A stretch of DNA of 6,227 bases, taken from Thermoplasmata archaeon (GTDB lineage Archaea; Thermoplasmatota; Thermoplasmata; Thermoplasmatales; GCA-001856825). The stretch is from positions 1-6,227 of the forward strand of contig JAJYUV010000057.1 of assembly GCA_021792355.1 (NCBI GenBank), read 5' to 3'. Shown here one piece after another: positions 1-5,275 of this stretch. Each line of letters opens with the position of its first letter. Position 1 is the first letter of the stretch. A program made the position numbers and the translations under genes. The notes under the pieces are model-generated. The model was not told the DNA's origin. It was given only the letters and a program-made list of their open reading frames with translations, and did not search any database.

Positions 1-27
1 CTCTTCCGCCGAGTATTTGGACTTCAT
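1..27 (-). CDS. N-terminus of a gene running off the left edge, possibly a transposase
   Basis: Only nine codons are visible (MKSKYSAEE). The start is well supported because a full GGAGGT ribosome binding site lies 6 nt upstream of the ATG. A short Lys/Ser/Tyr/Glu-rich beginning of this type is common in IS3/IS911-like OrfA transposases, which open with a basic stretch and then a helix-turn-helix. Nine residues cannot prove this, and the gene could be something else. It reads away from the window, so its 5' flank (about 40-240) would hold its promoter and, if it is an insertion sequence, its terminal inverted repeat. The start codon is likely right; the transposase call is a guess from the N-terminal flavour and from the decayed genes next to it. 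Confidence 0.45.
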
Positions 28-33
28 GAAGTT

Positions 34-39
34 ACCTCC
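34..39 (-). promoter_or_regulatory. Consensus Shine-Dalgarno site of the left-edge gene
   Basis: On the minus strand the bases read GGAGGT, complementary to the 3' end of archaeal 16S rRNA, with a 6-nt spacer to the ATG at 27-25. This fixes the start of the truncated left-edge gene and shows that its transcript has a leader. Confidence 0.6.
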
Positions 40-255
40 ATGATCCGGAAAACCGCTTTTCGCATGCTCCTTATGTATCTGTTCTTCTCTATAATATTAT
101 CATCATGGTGTTCCAGTTCTGTGATGGCTCGGGTCAGTAGGATGAATGCGACATATATGTGGCAGGAGTATAGTTATAGATGGTATCGTGACTTTACATG
201 GTTTATTCTTGTTGACACTCCCTAGTGGCTCTATTCCTGTTTGAAATGAGAATCA

Positions 256-482
256 TCAGGCTGCTAATTCAAGTTCTATTTCCAGTGCCTTCATTGCCAT
301 AATGTCATGTTCATCCTGCGATGTCACCAGCTTCCTTGCCTCCTTGTTTCTCAAAGGAATGTTATTCTTATTGTTTTCAGAACATCAATGGTTGATGTAG
401 GGGATGTCACATCTTTGATGCCGTTATAAATCAGTGCAAGGAACGTAAGCGGAACTGCGCCGCTGTCATATGTCATGGACAT
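256..482 (-). pseudogene. Decayed minus-strand gene with a frameshift
   Basis: Two adjoining minus-strand frames read like parts of one protein. The first, 482 to 351, encodes 43 residues starting MSMTYDSG and containing PLTFLALIYNGIKDVTSPTS. The second is offset by -1, overlaps the first around 353-380, and ends at the TGA at 258-256 with a Glu/Leu-rich tail (RNKEARKLVTSQDEHDIMAM, then a short acidic helix). Composition on both sides of the junction is protein-like, whereas the opposite strand is interrupted. I do not recognise the family. The simplest reading is a gene inactivated by an indel in the A-rich stretch near 360-380, possibly also truncated at its N-terminus, since a stop lies just upstream of 482. 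A programmed -1 frameshift or a sequencing error would look the same. Confidence 0.4.
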
Positions 483-603
483 ACTAGATCAAGTCAGGTT
501 GCATTACGTAATCAATGGTAAGGATGCCAGGGAGAAGATCGATTCCGGGAACAGTGAGGCAATCAGGTTTGCACAAGAACTGAAACTCATTTCGGTATCA
601 TAG
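475..603 (+). CDS. Small hypothetical reading frame, 42 residues
   Basis: The ATG at 475 opens a 42-codon frame that starts MDILDQVRLHYVINGKDARE and continues as a charged amphipathic segment (KIDSGNSEAIRFAQELK) to a TAG. The residue mix is like a soluble helical protein. The antisense frame is hydrophobic and Ser-rich, as expected of a shadow. There is no clear ribosome binding site, and the first 8 bp overlap the start of the decayed minus-strand frame, so both cannot be intact native genes. It may be the remnant of a longer gene or chance. No family was recognised. Confidence 0.25.
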   Translation: MDILDQVRLHYVINGKDAREKIDSGNSEAIRFAQELKLISVS

Positions 604-713
604 GCACCGCAGCATCAGGGTCGTGATAACATTGCGAATCAGTCTTTCTGCAGACAACGCTTCCGGTAATCACGTAAAGTCAAGTGCATGGGAAATATAA
701 TGTGATAATGGAT

Positions 714-760
714 AAAAATGTCCACACATCTCCGGGATGAACCAGACAGTCTATTGTCTG
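714..760 (-). terminator. Putative terminator of the mer operon
   Basis: A stem-loop with arms CAGACA/TGTCTG (743-748 and 755-760, 6-nt loop) spans the stop codon of the DUF302 gene. On the transcribed strand it is followed by a run of five T at 718-714. Archaeal termination depends mainly on the T-tract, so the hairpin may be incidental. Confidence 0.35.
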
Positions 761-1137
761 ACAGAATTGATCACGGAATTTAATATCCCATCCACTTTCC
801 TGCCAAGTTCTTCCAGCCCGTTAAACTCGGAGAAAAGTTCCATCACATTCTGCGTCTCCACATGAGTTGTTCCATTTTCTTCGTATACATAAATTCTCAG
901 AGGTGGGACAATGCCACCCCTCAGATCGCCGTCTAAAACTTCCTTGGCAAGTTTCGGATGAAAAACTTCTAGAATCTTGTTTCCACCAACCTCGACATTA
1001 ATCTTCTTCAGATTTGCCTGAGCGTCTATGGTCGATACGACCTTCAGACCATAATCTTCCACAGCCTTCTCCAGCAACTCTATTGTTTGATTGAATCCAT
1101 ATTTTGATATTATCTCTTTCACTTTCATTTCCATCAT
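751..1137 (-). CDS. DUF302 domain protein, last gene of the mer operon
   Basis: This 128-residue protein matches the DUF302 (TT1751-like) fold by its layout. An N-terminal helix (about residues 10-25) is followed by a strand with the IDAQANLKK motif, then an EVFHPKLAKEVL segment, the GGIVPPLRIYVYEE strand and a C-terminal helix. DUF302 proteins are small dimeric α/β proteins of unproven function that often accompany redox or metal genes. This one has no cysteine, so direct thiol binding of mercury is unlikely. The start at 1137 gives a 4-bp ATGA overlap with the merA stop, indicating translational coupling. An ATG 12 bases upstream and others at 1134 and 1128 are alternatives, the last giving the more usual N-terminus MKVKE. 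Its position as third gene implies a role in the mercury response, but that is inference from context only. Confidence 0.8.
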   Translation of the reverse strand: MMEMKVKEIISKYGFNQTIELLEKAVEDYGLKVVSTIDAQANLKKINVEVGGNKILEVFHPKLAKEVLDGDLRGGIVPPLRIYVYEENGTTHVETQNVMELFSEFNGLEELGRKVDGILNSVINSVRQ

Positions 1138-2573
1138 TCCACGCAGCACGCCATCTTTGAAAGATCCCTAATGAACGACTGGGCTGCAAGCTTTACCCCC
1201 TCTGAAAATGACGGGAAGATATGGCTTGTTGCGATTATGTCGTCAATGGTATACCCATTCCTGACAGCATACGCACCCTCAGTTATGATGTCTGTTGCAT
1301 TGGGGGCCATTATGTGCATGCCCACAACTCGGTTGTCCTTGGGATCCACTGTAATCTTTATAACACCTTCGGTTTCGCCCATTATGCTCGCCTTCGTCAG
1401 GTTTTCAAGTGGGAATACCCTGCACGAACATGATCCACTCTTCTTTGAGAACTGGTTTTCTGTCATTCCAACCCCTGCAATCTGTGGGCTGGTAAACACG
1501 GCCCAGGTTGCAGAGTCGTAATCTATTCTGAGATCTTCTCCGAACATATTGCTTACGGCAATAACTCCCTCTCTCGCGGCAAGGGTTTCCAGGAACATCT
1601 TCTTTGAAACACAGTCACCTGCCGCATAAATTCCTGGTGCGGATGTCTTCATTGCATCTGAAGTCACTATTTGCCCCCTGGAATCGGTGTCAACGCCGGC
1701 TGCTTCGAGGTTGAGGTACTGTGTATTTGGCTGTCTTCCAGTTGCAACCACGATTTCCTGAACTTCCACTTTTTCCTCCCCCTTGTGTGTTATGGTATGA
1801 ATTGTTTTTCTGTTTCCAGATGAGCTTACGGAGCTAACTCTTGCCCTCAGGAAGAACTTCATGCCCTCTTCTTCCAGTTTGCCTTTAAGGGCAAGTCCAA
1901 TCTCAGGTTCAGACTGTTGAAGAAGAGAATCCAGGGCCTCTATGACAGTAACATTTGAGCCGAAATGCAGCAGAGCCTGCCCCAACTCAAGCCCTATGGC
2001 ACCGCCGCCTATGATGGCAACGGACTTCGGCAGTTCTTTTAGTTCCCAAATTGTATCGCTTGTGAGGAATCCTGCTTCCTTCAATCCTTCAATGTTCGGG
2101 GTGGTGGGATGAGACCCTGTTGCAATGAGAATGTTAGACCCAGAGACCACGGCAATTTCATTTCCCTCAGAATCCGATACCATTACCGACTTTTTATCAA
2201 CAAATTTTCCCAATCCAGAGAAAAGTTTCACGTTGGGGTAACTTCCAATCACCTGAACATATTTTGAGTCCCTTGCGTGTGCAACATAGGATCTCAAACC
2301 ATCCATTACTTTAGAGAAGTCATAGTTTACTGGTGTTGTTTGTATTCCCGCCATCTTGGGGTGTTCCGGCCTGAAAACAGAATGCGAAGCTTCAAGCAGG
2401 TACTTTGAGGGCACACAACCAACGTTGACACACGTGCCCCCAAGAGGGCCAGTGCCGATCATGGCAATCGTCATCTCACCATTGCTGAGTTCGGAAGCTT
2501 TGATTGCAGCTGAAAATGCCGCTGCGCCCCTTCCCAGTATCACAAGATCGAATTTCTGTGTATCGCTGTTCAA
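1134..2573 (-). CDS. merA: Mercuric reductase MerA (core form, no N-terminal HMA domain)
   Basis: Cytoplasmic FAD enzyme reducing Hg(II) to volatile Hg(0) with NAD(P)H. In the 479-residue product the FAD-binding loop is at 9-23 (DLVILGRGAAAF), the redox disulfide at Cys48/Cys53 (GGTCVNVGCVPSK), the NAD(P)H loop at 184-198 (VAIIGGGAIG), the second FAD motif at 315-321 (IYAAGDC) and the dimerisation domain from about 355. The tail ends in vicinal Cys476-Cys477 (MACCVE), the Hg-delivery pair that separates MerA from lipoamide dehydrogenases. Phe453 sits where Tn501-type enzymes have the active-site Tyr. Cys382 and Cys384 form an extra CxC. I chose the TTG start at 2573 because AGGAGG at 2586-2581 lies 7 nt upstream; a longer frame from the TTG at 2597 would translate that site. 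It is the second gene of the operon, 13 bp after the HMA gene. Confidence 0.95.
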   Translation of the reverse strand: MNSDTQKFDLVILGRGAAAFSAAIKASELSNGEMTIAMIGTGPLGGTCVNVGCVPSKYLLEASHSVFRPEHPKMAGIQTTPVNYDFSKVMDGLRSYVAHARDSKYVQVIGSYPNVKLFSGLGKFVDKKSVMVSDSEGNEIAVVSGSNILIATGSHPTTPNIEGLKEAGFLTSDTIWELKELPKSVAIIGGGAIGLELGQALLHFGSNVTVIEALDSLLQQSEPEIGLALKGKLEEEGMKFFLRARVSSVSSSGNRKTIHTITHKGEEKVEVQEIVVATGRQPNTQYLNLEAAGVDTDSRGQIVTSDAMKTSAPGIYAAGDCVSKKMFLETLAAREGVIAVSNMFGEDLRIDYDSATWAVFTSPQIAGVGMTENQFSKKSGSCSCRVFPLENLTKASIMGETEGVIKITVDPKDNRVVGMHIMAPNATDIITEGAYAVRNGYTIDDIIATSHIFPSFSEGVKLAAQSFIRDLSKMACCVE

Positions 2574-2580
2574 ATCATTG

Positions 2581-2586
2581 CCTCCT
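2581..2586 (-). promoter_or_regulatory. Strong Shine-Dalgarno site that sets the merA start
   Basis: The minus strand reads AGGAGG between the HMA stop codon and merA, with a 7-nt spacer to the TTG at 2573-2571. An ATG only 2 nt after the site is out of frame and meets a stop after two codons, so the TTG is the best initiator. MerA is therefore translated from an internal leadered site, even though the operon's first gene looks leaderless. Confidence 0.75.
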
Positions 2587-2820
2587 TTATTGATCAATGA
2601 GTGTTGCTTTATAATGGGATGGTTTTGTGAACACTTTGTTTTTAAGAAGTTCTTCAGCTTTTACTTTCTCCGGATTTACTACGACTTCTCCAATGCCGTC
2701 TTTCAGGGATATTTTGATGTCCAGCACTCCATCCTGTTTCTTTAGCCCACCGCTAACAGTTCTAACACAGTCGTCGCAGGTCATTCCATATATTCTCAGT
2801 TTGACTTTTTCCTCTGACAT
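2587..2820 (-). CDS. Small heavy-metal-associated (MerP/NmerA-like) Hg-binding protein
   Basis: This 77-residue protein is a single HMA ferredoxin-like (βαββαβ) domain. The metal loop GMTCDDC puts Cys15 and Cys18 at the start of helix 1. Further hydrophobic strand segments at about 33-37 and 45-49 and a final KATLID strand complete the fold. There is no signal peptide or membrane segment, so it should be cytoplasmic, unlike periplasmic MerP. It takes the place of the NmerA domain that many MerA proteins carry fused at the N-terminus, and it is encoded directly before a MerA that lacks this domain. The likely role is to bind Hg(II) and hand it to the C-terminal cysteines of MerA. The ATG at 2820 is preferred to the TTG at 2829. 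A copper chaperone role is possible from the fold alone, but the context argues for mercury. Confidence 0.85.
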   Translation of the reverse strand: MSEEKVKLRIYGMTCDDCVRTVSGGLKKQDGVLDIKISLKDGIGEVVVNPEKVKAEELLKNKVFTKPSHYKATLIDQ

Positions 2821-2840
2821 AAGTACCAATCACGGGCAAA

Positions 2841-2848
2841 TATTAATA
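2841..2848 (-). promoter_or_regulatory. TATA-like box of the mer operon
   Basis: TATTAATA is centred about 25 nt upstream of the HMA start codon, the distance expected between an archaeal TATA box and the transcription start. Transcription would begin at or next to the ATG, giving a leaderless mRNA. A GTGAT 8 nt before the ATG could serve as a weak ribosome site if transcription starts further upstream. Confidence 0.5.
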
Positions 2849-2874
2849 CATCAAAGTAAACATTTTTTTACCTC

Positions 2875-2891
2875 CACCAATATTGCTGGTG
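2875..2891. promoter_or_regulatory. Inverted repeat, possible operator of the HxlR-like regulator
   Basis: CACCA at 2875-2879 and TGGTG at 2887-2891 form an inverted repeat with a 7-bp spacer in the 88-bp divergent intergenic region, 18 bp before the regulator ATG. Dimeric winged-helix regulators bind such sites, so autoregulation is plausible. The right arm overlaps GGTGA (2888-2892), which could instead be a ribosome site for a TTG start at 2900, so the symmetry may be partly coincidental. Confidence 0.35.
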
Positions 2892-2908
2892 AAGAGAAAT
2901 TGGGGAAA

Positions 2909-3277
2909 ATGTGGAATTATGAACAGAAGAGATTCCAAAATAAGGCGAAAGCATGCATGATCGAGGACAGTGAACACGCCGTTTGTGTTGATCCTTCACT
3001 GCCTCTCCTAAAGTTGATTGGGAAGAAATATACAATGTTGGTTCTTGGAGTAATAGGGAACAGCGGGAATAAGAAAAATTTCAATGAGATACTCAGGGAC
3101 ATCCCATATTCAAGCTCAACTATTATCTCCAGAAGACTCAGGGATTTACAGGATTCAAGTTTGATACAAAGAATCGAGGGCAAGCATGGCGTCTATTATT
3201 CACTGACTGATTTTGGAATTGATGTAAGGGAAAGGCTTCTACCATTGCTTCGTCTAATGGAAGAAGTTCTGCCATAG
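2909..3277 (+). CDS. HxlR-like winged-helix transcriptional regulator, divergent from the mer operon
   Basis: The 122-residue product has the HxlR layout: a conserved N-terminal Cys (Cys26, in HAVCVDPSLPLLKLIGKKYT), a helix opening the winged helix, the FNEILRDIPYSSSTIISRRL recognition segment (about 58-77), the RDLQDSSLIQR helix and the GVYYSLTDFG wing (94-103). A second cysteine, Cys16, precedes it, and there are no others. In HxlR-family redox sensors the N-terminal Cys is the reactive residue, so Cys16 and Cys26 are candidates for thiol or Hg(II) sensing. It faces the mer operon across 88 bp, where bacteria would have MerR and Sulfolobus an ArsR-type MerR. I infer that it controls both transcripts. 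The start is taken at ATG 2909; TTG 2900, with GGTGA 7 nt upstream, would add three residues. Confidence 0.8.
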   Translation: MWNYEQKRFQNKAKACMIEDSEHAVCVDPSLPLLKLIGKKYTMLVLGVIGNSGNKKNFNEILRDIPYSSSTIISRRLRDLQDSSLIQRIEGKHGVYYSLTDFGIDVRERLLPLLRLMEEVLP

Positions 3278-3533
3278 TTGATTCATGGTTTTTGCTTTCA
3301 TATGAAAGATATCTGGGAAGCGAAAGCACCTTGCTACATTCCCATGTTGGATTTCTGCTATTTGATGGGAATTCCCGGGAAATGCTCCCTGTATTGAACC
3401 AGTCTTTCATGGTCACATGGGCAGAAAGCCTGTGAACTTCATCTGCTGGATGACGTTGTTTAGGCAACTGAAAGTGCCCGGCTGTCCACATTCCAGGTGG
3501 CAATAGGTGATGCCACACAAAAAGCACAGCAGT
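3278..3533. other. Gap with interrupted reading frames, possible gene remnant
   Basis: No intact gene is visible. One plus-strand frame (about 3282-3430) reads protein-like, with a segment SYERYLGSESTLLHSHVGFL and later SFMVTWAESL before a stop. A second frame (about 3430-3506) continues with NFICWMTLFRQLKVPGCPHS, which suggests one gene split by a frameshift. A separate 31-codon frame at 3302-3397 encodes a Cys-containing peptide (Cys11, Cys19, Cys28) without a ribosome binding site. None of these was recognised. The minus-strand frame here is antisense to the regulator's end and was not accepted. Confidence 0.3.
3519..3523 (-). terminator. T-tract after the DUF488 gene
   Basis: On the minus strand a run of five T begins 10 nt after the stop codon of the DUF488 gene. 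Archaeal RNA polymerase often stops at such tracts. There is no convincing stem. Confidence 0.25.
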
Positions 3534-3878
3534 CTAGAGCCGTTCAACAACGTATTCCATTAATGCGGTGGCATTGTTGTGGACACGTTCCTTCGAAGAA
3601 AATATAAAGACAACATCTTCGGTTCTGCATAGCTGTATCAGCTGCTCAACCATTGGGTTGTTCTTTAATTCGGAAAAATACCTTACCCTGAACTCATCCC
3701 ACCTTTCGGGAATGTGTGAATACCACTTTCTCAAATCATCGGACGGGGCAATTTCCCTCATCCACCGGTCCACGTTAAGTTTCTCCTTCGAAATTCCTCT
3801 AGGCCAGAGCCTATCAACCAATATCCTGATTCCCCTGGCAGTGGAGGTTGTATCATATGCCCAAGCGATTGATATCAT
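3534..3878 (-). CDS. DUF488 (YeaO-like) protein
   Basis: This 114-residue protein has the full DUF488/YeaO signature: an N-terminal strand, then VDRLWPRGISKEK (21-33), the helix with APSDDLRKWYSH (44-55), ERWDEFRVRY (58-67) and the C-terminal KERVHNNATAL (97-106), where most members have an E-x-x-H-N-x-A motif. The length is normal for the family. Its biochemical role is not established; structures suggest a nucleotide- or nucleic-acid-like binding pocket, but that is not proven. The ATG at 3878 gives the usual family N-terminus. A TATA-like TTATTAAT about 27 nt upstream suggests a leaderless transcript. It is transcribed divergently from the hemerythrin-like gene, which hints at a shared stress or redox/nitrosative response. 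Confidence 0.85.
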   Translation of the reverse strand: MISIAWAYDTTSTARGIRILVDRLWPRGISKEKLNVDRWMREIAPSDDLRKWYSHIPERWDEFRVRYFSELKNNPMVEQLIQLCRTEDVVFIFSSKERVHNNATALMEYVVERL

Positions 3879-3901
3879 GCCTTACAAAATTCCTGTTTGG
3901 G

Positions 3902-3909
3902 TTATTAAT
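3902..3909. promoter_or_regulatory. Shared TATA-like element between DUF488 and hemerythrin genes
   Basis: TTATTAAT lies in the 66-bp divergent region and is nearly symmetric. On the minus strand its centre is about 27 nt before the DUF488 ATG, which fits a leaderless start. On the plus strand it would start transcription near 3931, leaving a short leader that contains AAAGGA (3933-3938) before the GTG at 3945. One element could serve both genes. Confidence 0.4.
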
Positions 3910-3944
3910 GATCGGTTGAGAATTGCGGAACGAAAGGACACCGT

Positions 3945-4544
3945 GTGTTTTCAAAGAGAATGATGAGGCAGAACCCATTATTGCCAAAACCTTTCATACA
4001 GCTATTGGTTGAACTTATTGAAATGGTAATTGACGCGGTAGAATTGCTGATGATAGAGCATTTGCAATGCAAGTCAATGAAGGACCTGCAGGAGAAGTCA
4101 GGGGATTATGACAGGTTTGTAAACTTTCACGAATTCCTTCTGAATGTTCATATTGTGGTCGAGGAAAAAGTTGTTTTCCCATCTCTGTCTTCCCCACTCT
4201 GGGATGATTCCAGGAATTACAAGGAAAAGATAAAGCAGATAGCTGCAGACCATAAACTCCTGGATAAACTTGCACAGAATCTTATTCGCTGGAAAGATGG
4301 AGGAAATGAAGAGCTATACAATACGAGAATGCCTCTTTACTACAGTCTGCTGACTGAGCACAATGGAAGAGAAGAAGCAGAACTCTTCCATAGGTGGAGA
4401 TCACTTGATGAGTCCGTCTACAAGTCTACCTCTCGAGAAATCTACAATATAATTTCATCTTTCGGCATAGATAAGTACAGGCAAGCCATGAATTTTTCCG
4501 AAAGTATATTCCGTTATGTGTTTCACGAAGTAAGTAGTCTATAG
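3945..4544 (+). CDS. Hemerythrin-like (HHE) cation-binding protein
   Basis: The 199-residue, largely helical protein carries two HHE-type repeats of metal ligands: His39 (MIEHLQ), His62 and His69 with Glu73/Glu74 (FHEFLLNVHIVVEEKVVFP), then His103 (ADHKLL) and His139 with Glu143/Glu144 (TEHNGREEAELF). This is the pattern of a non-haem di-iron four-helix bundle. Family members bind O2 or NO, store iron or take part in repair of iron centres; the exact role here is not determined. No signal peptide or membrane segment is seen. The last 45 residues extend past the bundle. The GTG at 3945 has AAGGA 6 nt upstream and is taken as the start; ATG 3960 or 3963 would shorten it by five or six residues. 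The partner gene across the divergent promoter is DUF488. Confidence 0.8.
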   Translation: MFSKRMMRQNPLLPKPFIQLLVELIEMVIDAVELLMIEHLQCKSMKDLQEKSGDYDRFVNFHEFLLNVHIVVEEKVVFPSLSSPLWDDSRNYKEKIKQIAADHKLLDKLAQNLIRWKDGGNEELYNTRMPLYYSLLTEHNGREEAELFHRWRSLDESVYKSTSREIYNIISSFGIDKYRQAMNFSESIFRYVFHEVSSL

Positions 4545-4693
4545 ACCAGACTAGTTATGGACCGGGCGATATTTGCTCATTGTTTTAAACGAATACCAAA
4601 TATTTTCAGAGGATTTCGAATAAGTTCCCAATCTCTATCGAATCTAAATAGGGGCAAAGAACCCAAGGTGATTCAAAGGTCTTGAATAGATGT
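4545..4693. other. Intergenic stretch with a small Arg-rich frame
   Basis: An ATG at 4557 opens a 42-codon plus-strand frame ending at 4685 that reads MDRAIFAHCFKRIPNIFRGF and then a Ser/Asn/Lys-rich end (GKEPKVIQRS). There is no ribosome binding site and no family match, so it may be a transposase-like remnant or chance. I do not call it a gene. Confidence 0.2.
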
Positions 4694-4742
4694 AAAAAAT
4701 ATTCATGAAGAAGAGAGATCAGAATAAGGAAGGCCAATCTCT
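4694..4742 (-). terminator. Putative terminator of the HTH_10 gene
   Basis: Downstream of the minus-strand HTH_10 stop, AGAGAT (4714-4719) and ATCTCT (4737-4742) can pair around a 17-nt loop, followed on that strand by six T at 4699-4694. The T-tract is the stronger part of the evidence. Confidence 0.35.
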
Positions 4743-4763
4743 TTCGTAAAGTCAAACACTATG

Positions 4764-5132
4764 TTACAGCGAATAATTTGAATTTATCCACTCCATAATC
4801 CTGTGTTCTGCTTTTCTCCTGTGCTCTGTGAAAGTTGACTGATTCATACCCAGTTTTACAGCAATTTTGGTGGAAGAAATCTTCCTAGGCATGTCATAAT
4901 AACCAAGCCGAAACGCTCTGGATATTACTTCTCTCTGTTTGCCTGTGAGTGCTTGAAGAGGAGAGGAGTTTAGTTGATCTCCGTTTGTCACGGAAATCAC
5001 CTTAAATCCGTTTATCCTGTTTTCCATATCTTTCATAAATGCCCTTAAACTGGCGATTTCGCCCAGTATTCCAAAGGTTACTTTTTCATTCCTGATTATG
5101 TAGGGACCCGTGAAGTAGACGTCGGTCTTCAT
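4764..5132 (-). CDS. Short bacterio-opsin-activator-type (HTH_10) transcriptional regulator, N-terminally reduced
   Basis: The C-terminal half is a clear HTH_10 domain. It begins LTGKQREVISRAFRLGYYDM (about 62-81), continues PRKISSTKIAVKLGMNQSTF and ends in the basic helix EHRRKAEHRIMEW, the DNA-binding part found in halobacterial Bat and many archaeal regulators. Residues 1-55 resemble only the second half of the usual N-terminal sensory domain, so at 122 residues it is much shorter than the typical 200 or more. Just upstream a 31-codon frame (5224-5129) ends in an ATGA overlap with this start, so the gene may be frameshifted, truncated or translationally coupled. The ATG at 5132 has no good ribosome site of its own. 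The target is unknown; hemerythrin or DUF488 are the nearest candidates. Confidence 0.75.
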   Translation of the reverse strand: MKTDVYFTGPYIIRNEKVTFGILGEIASLRAFMKDMENRINGFKVISVTNGDQLNSSPLQALTGKQREVISRAFRLGYYDMPRKISSTKIAVKLGMNQSTFTEHRRKAEHRIMEWINSNYSL

Positions 5133-5224
5133 GATATACTGTGCCCTCGATTTTTGTAAACGCCAACTGAAAATTGTCCAAAATCGGCAGATGAAATCTG
5201 TCCACCCATATTTATGATTTCCAT
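5129..5224 (-). CDS. 31-codon upstream frame overlapping the HTH_10 start
   Basis: The frame begins MEIINMGGQISSADFGQFSV and ends GVYKNRGHSIS followed by TGA, which shares ATGA with the HTH_10 start codon. AAGGAG lies 13 nt and AGTGA 7 nt upstream of its ATG. It could be a leader peptide that feeds ribosomes to the HTH_10 start, or part of the same protein displaced by a frameshift. In the HTH_10 frame itself the upstream codons stay open for 33 triplets without an ATG before a stop at 5234-5232. I consider it plausible but unproven. Confidence 0.3.
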   Translation of the reverse strand: MEIINMGGQISSADFGQFSVGVYKNRGHSIS

Positions 5225-5246
5225 TTTCTTTTCACTTCTCCTTATA

Positions 5247-5270
5247 CGGCGGGGGAGTGCCCTTCCGCCG
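5247..5270. repeat. GC-rich stem-loop
   Basis: CGGCGG at 5247-5252 pairs with CCGCCG at 5265-5270 around a 12-nt loop, possibly extended inward by G-T pairs. It stands out from the AT-richer surroundings and sits about 115 bp upstream of the HTH_10 start and 150 bp upstream of the antitoxin. Such a hairpin next to another palindrome recalls the ends of IS200/IS605-type elements, but no transposase is present. Confidence 0.5.
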
Positions 5271-5275
5271 GTTCT

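Larger units (their letters stand above)
28..750. other. Decayed region without an intact gene
   Basis: Apart from the ribosome binding site at 34-39, the frameshifted frame at 256-482 and the small frame at 475-603, I see no intact gene here. Around 215-230 the minus strand reads GGAGTGTCAACA, a TG-starting sequence of the kind found at insertion-sequence termini. It lies about 200 bp upstream of the left-edge gene and could be the end of that element, but no partner end is in the window. The stretch 604-710 has stops in all frames and no obvious structure. Confidence 0.4.

Noticed and set aside
40..225. 61-codon plus-strand reading frame with a hydrophobic stretch
   Set aside because: It overlaps the ribosome site and promoter region of the divergent left-edge gene, lacks its own ribosome site, and its Ser/Tyr/Trp-rich composition is not convincing.
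1171..1521. 116-codon plus-strand frame within merA
   Set aside because: Shadow of merA, whose domains and catalytic cysteines are clear on the other strand.
3138..3527. 129-codon minus-strand reading frame
   Set aside because: Its second half is antisense to the well-supported HxlR-like gene, and the first half has no domain features.
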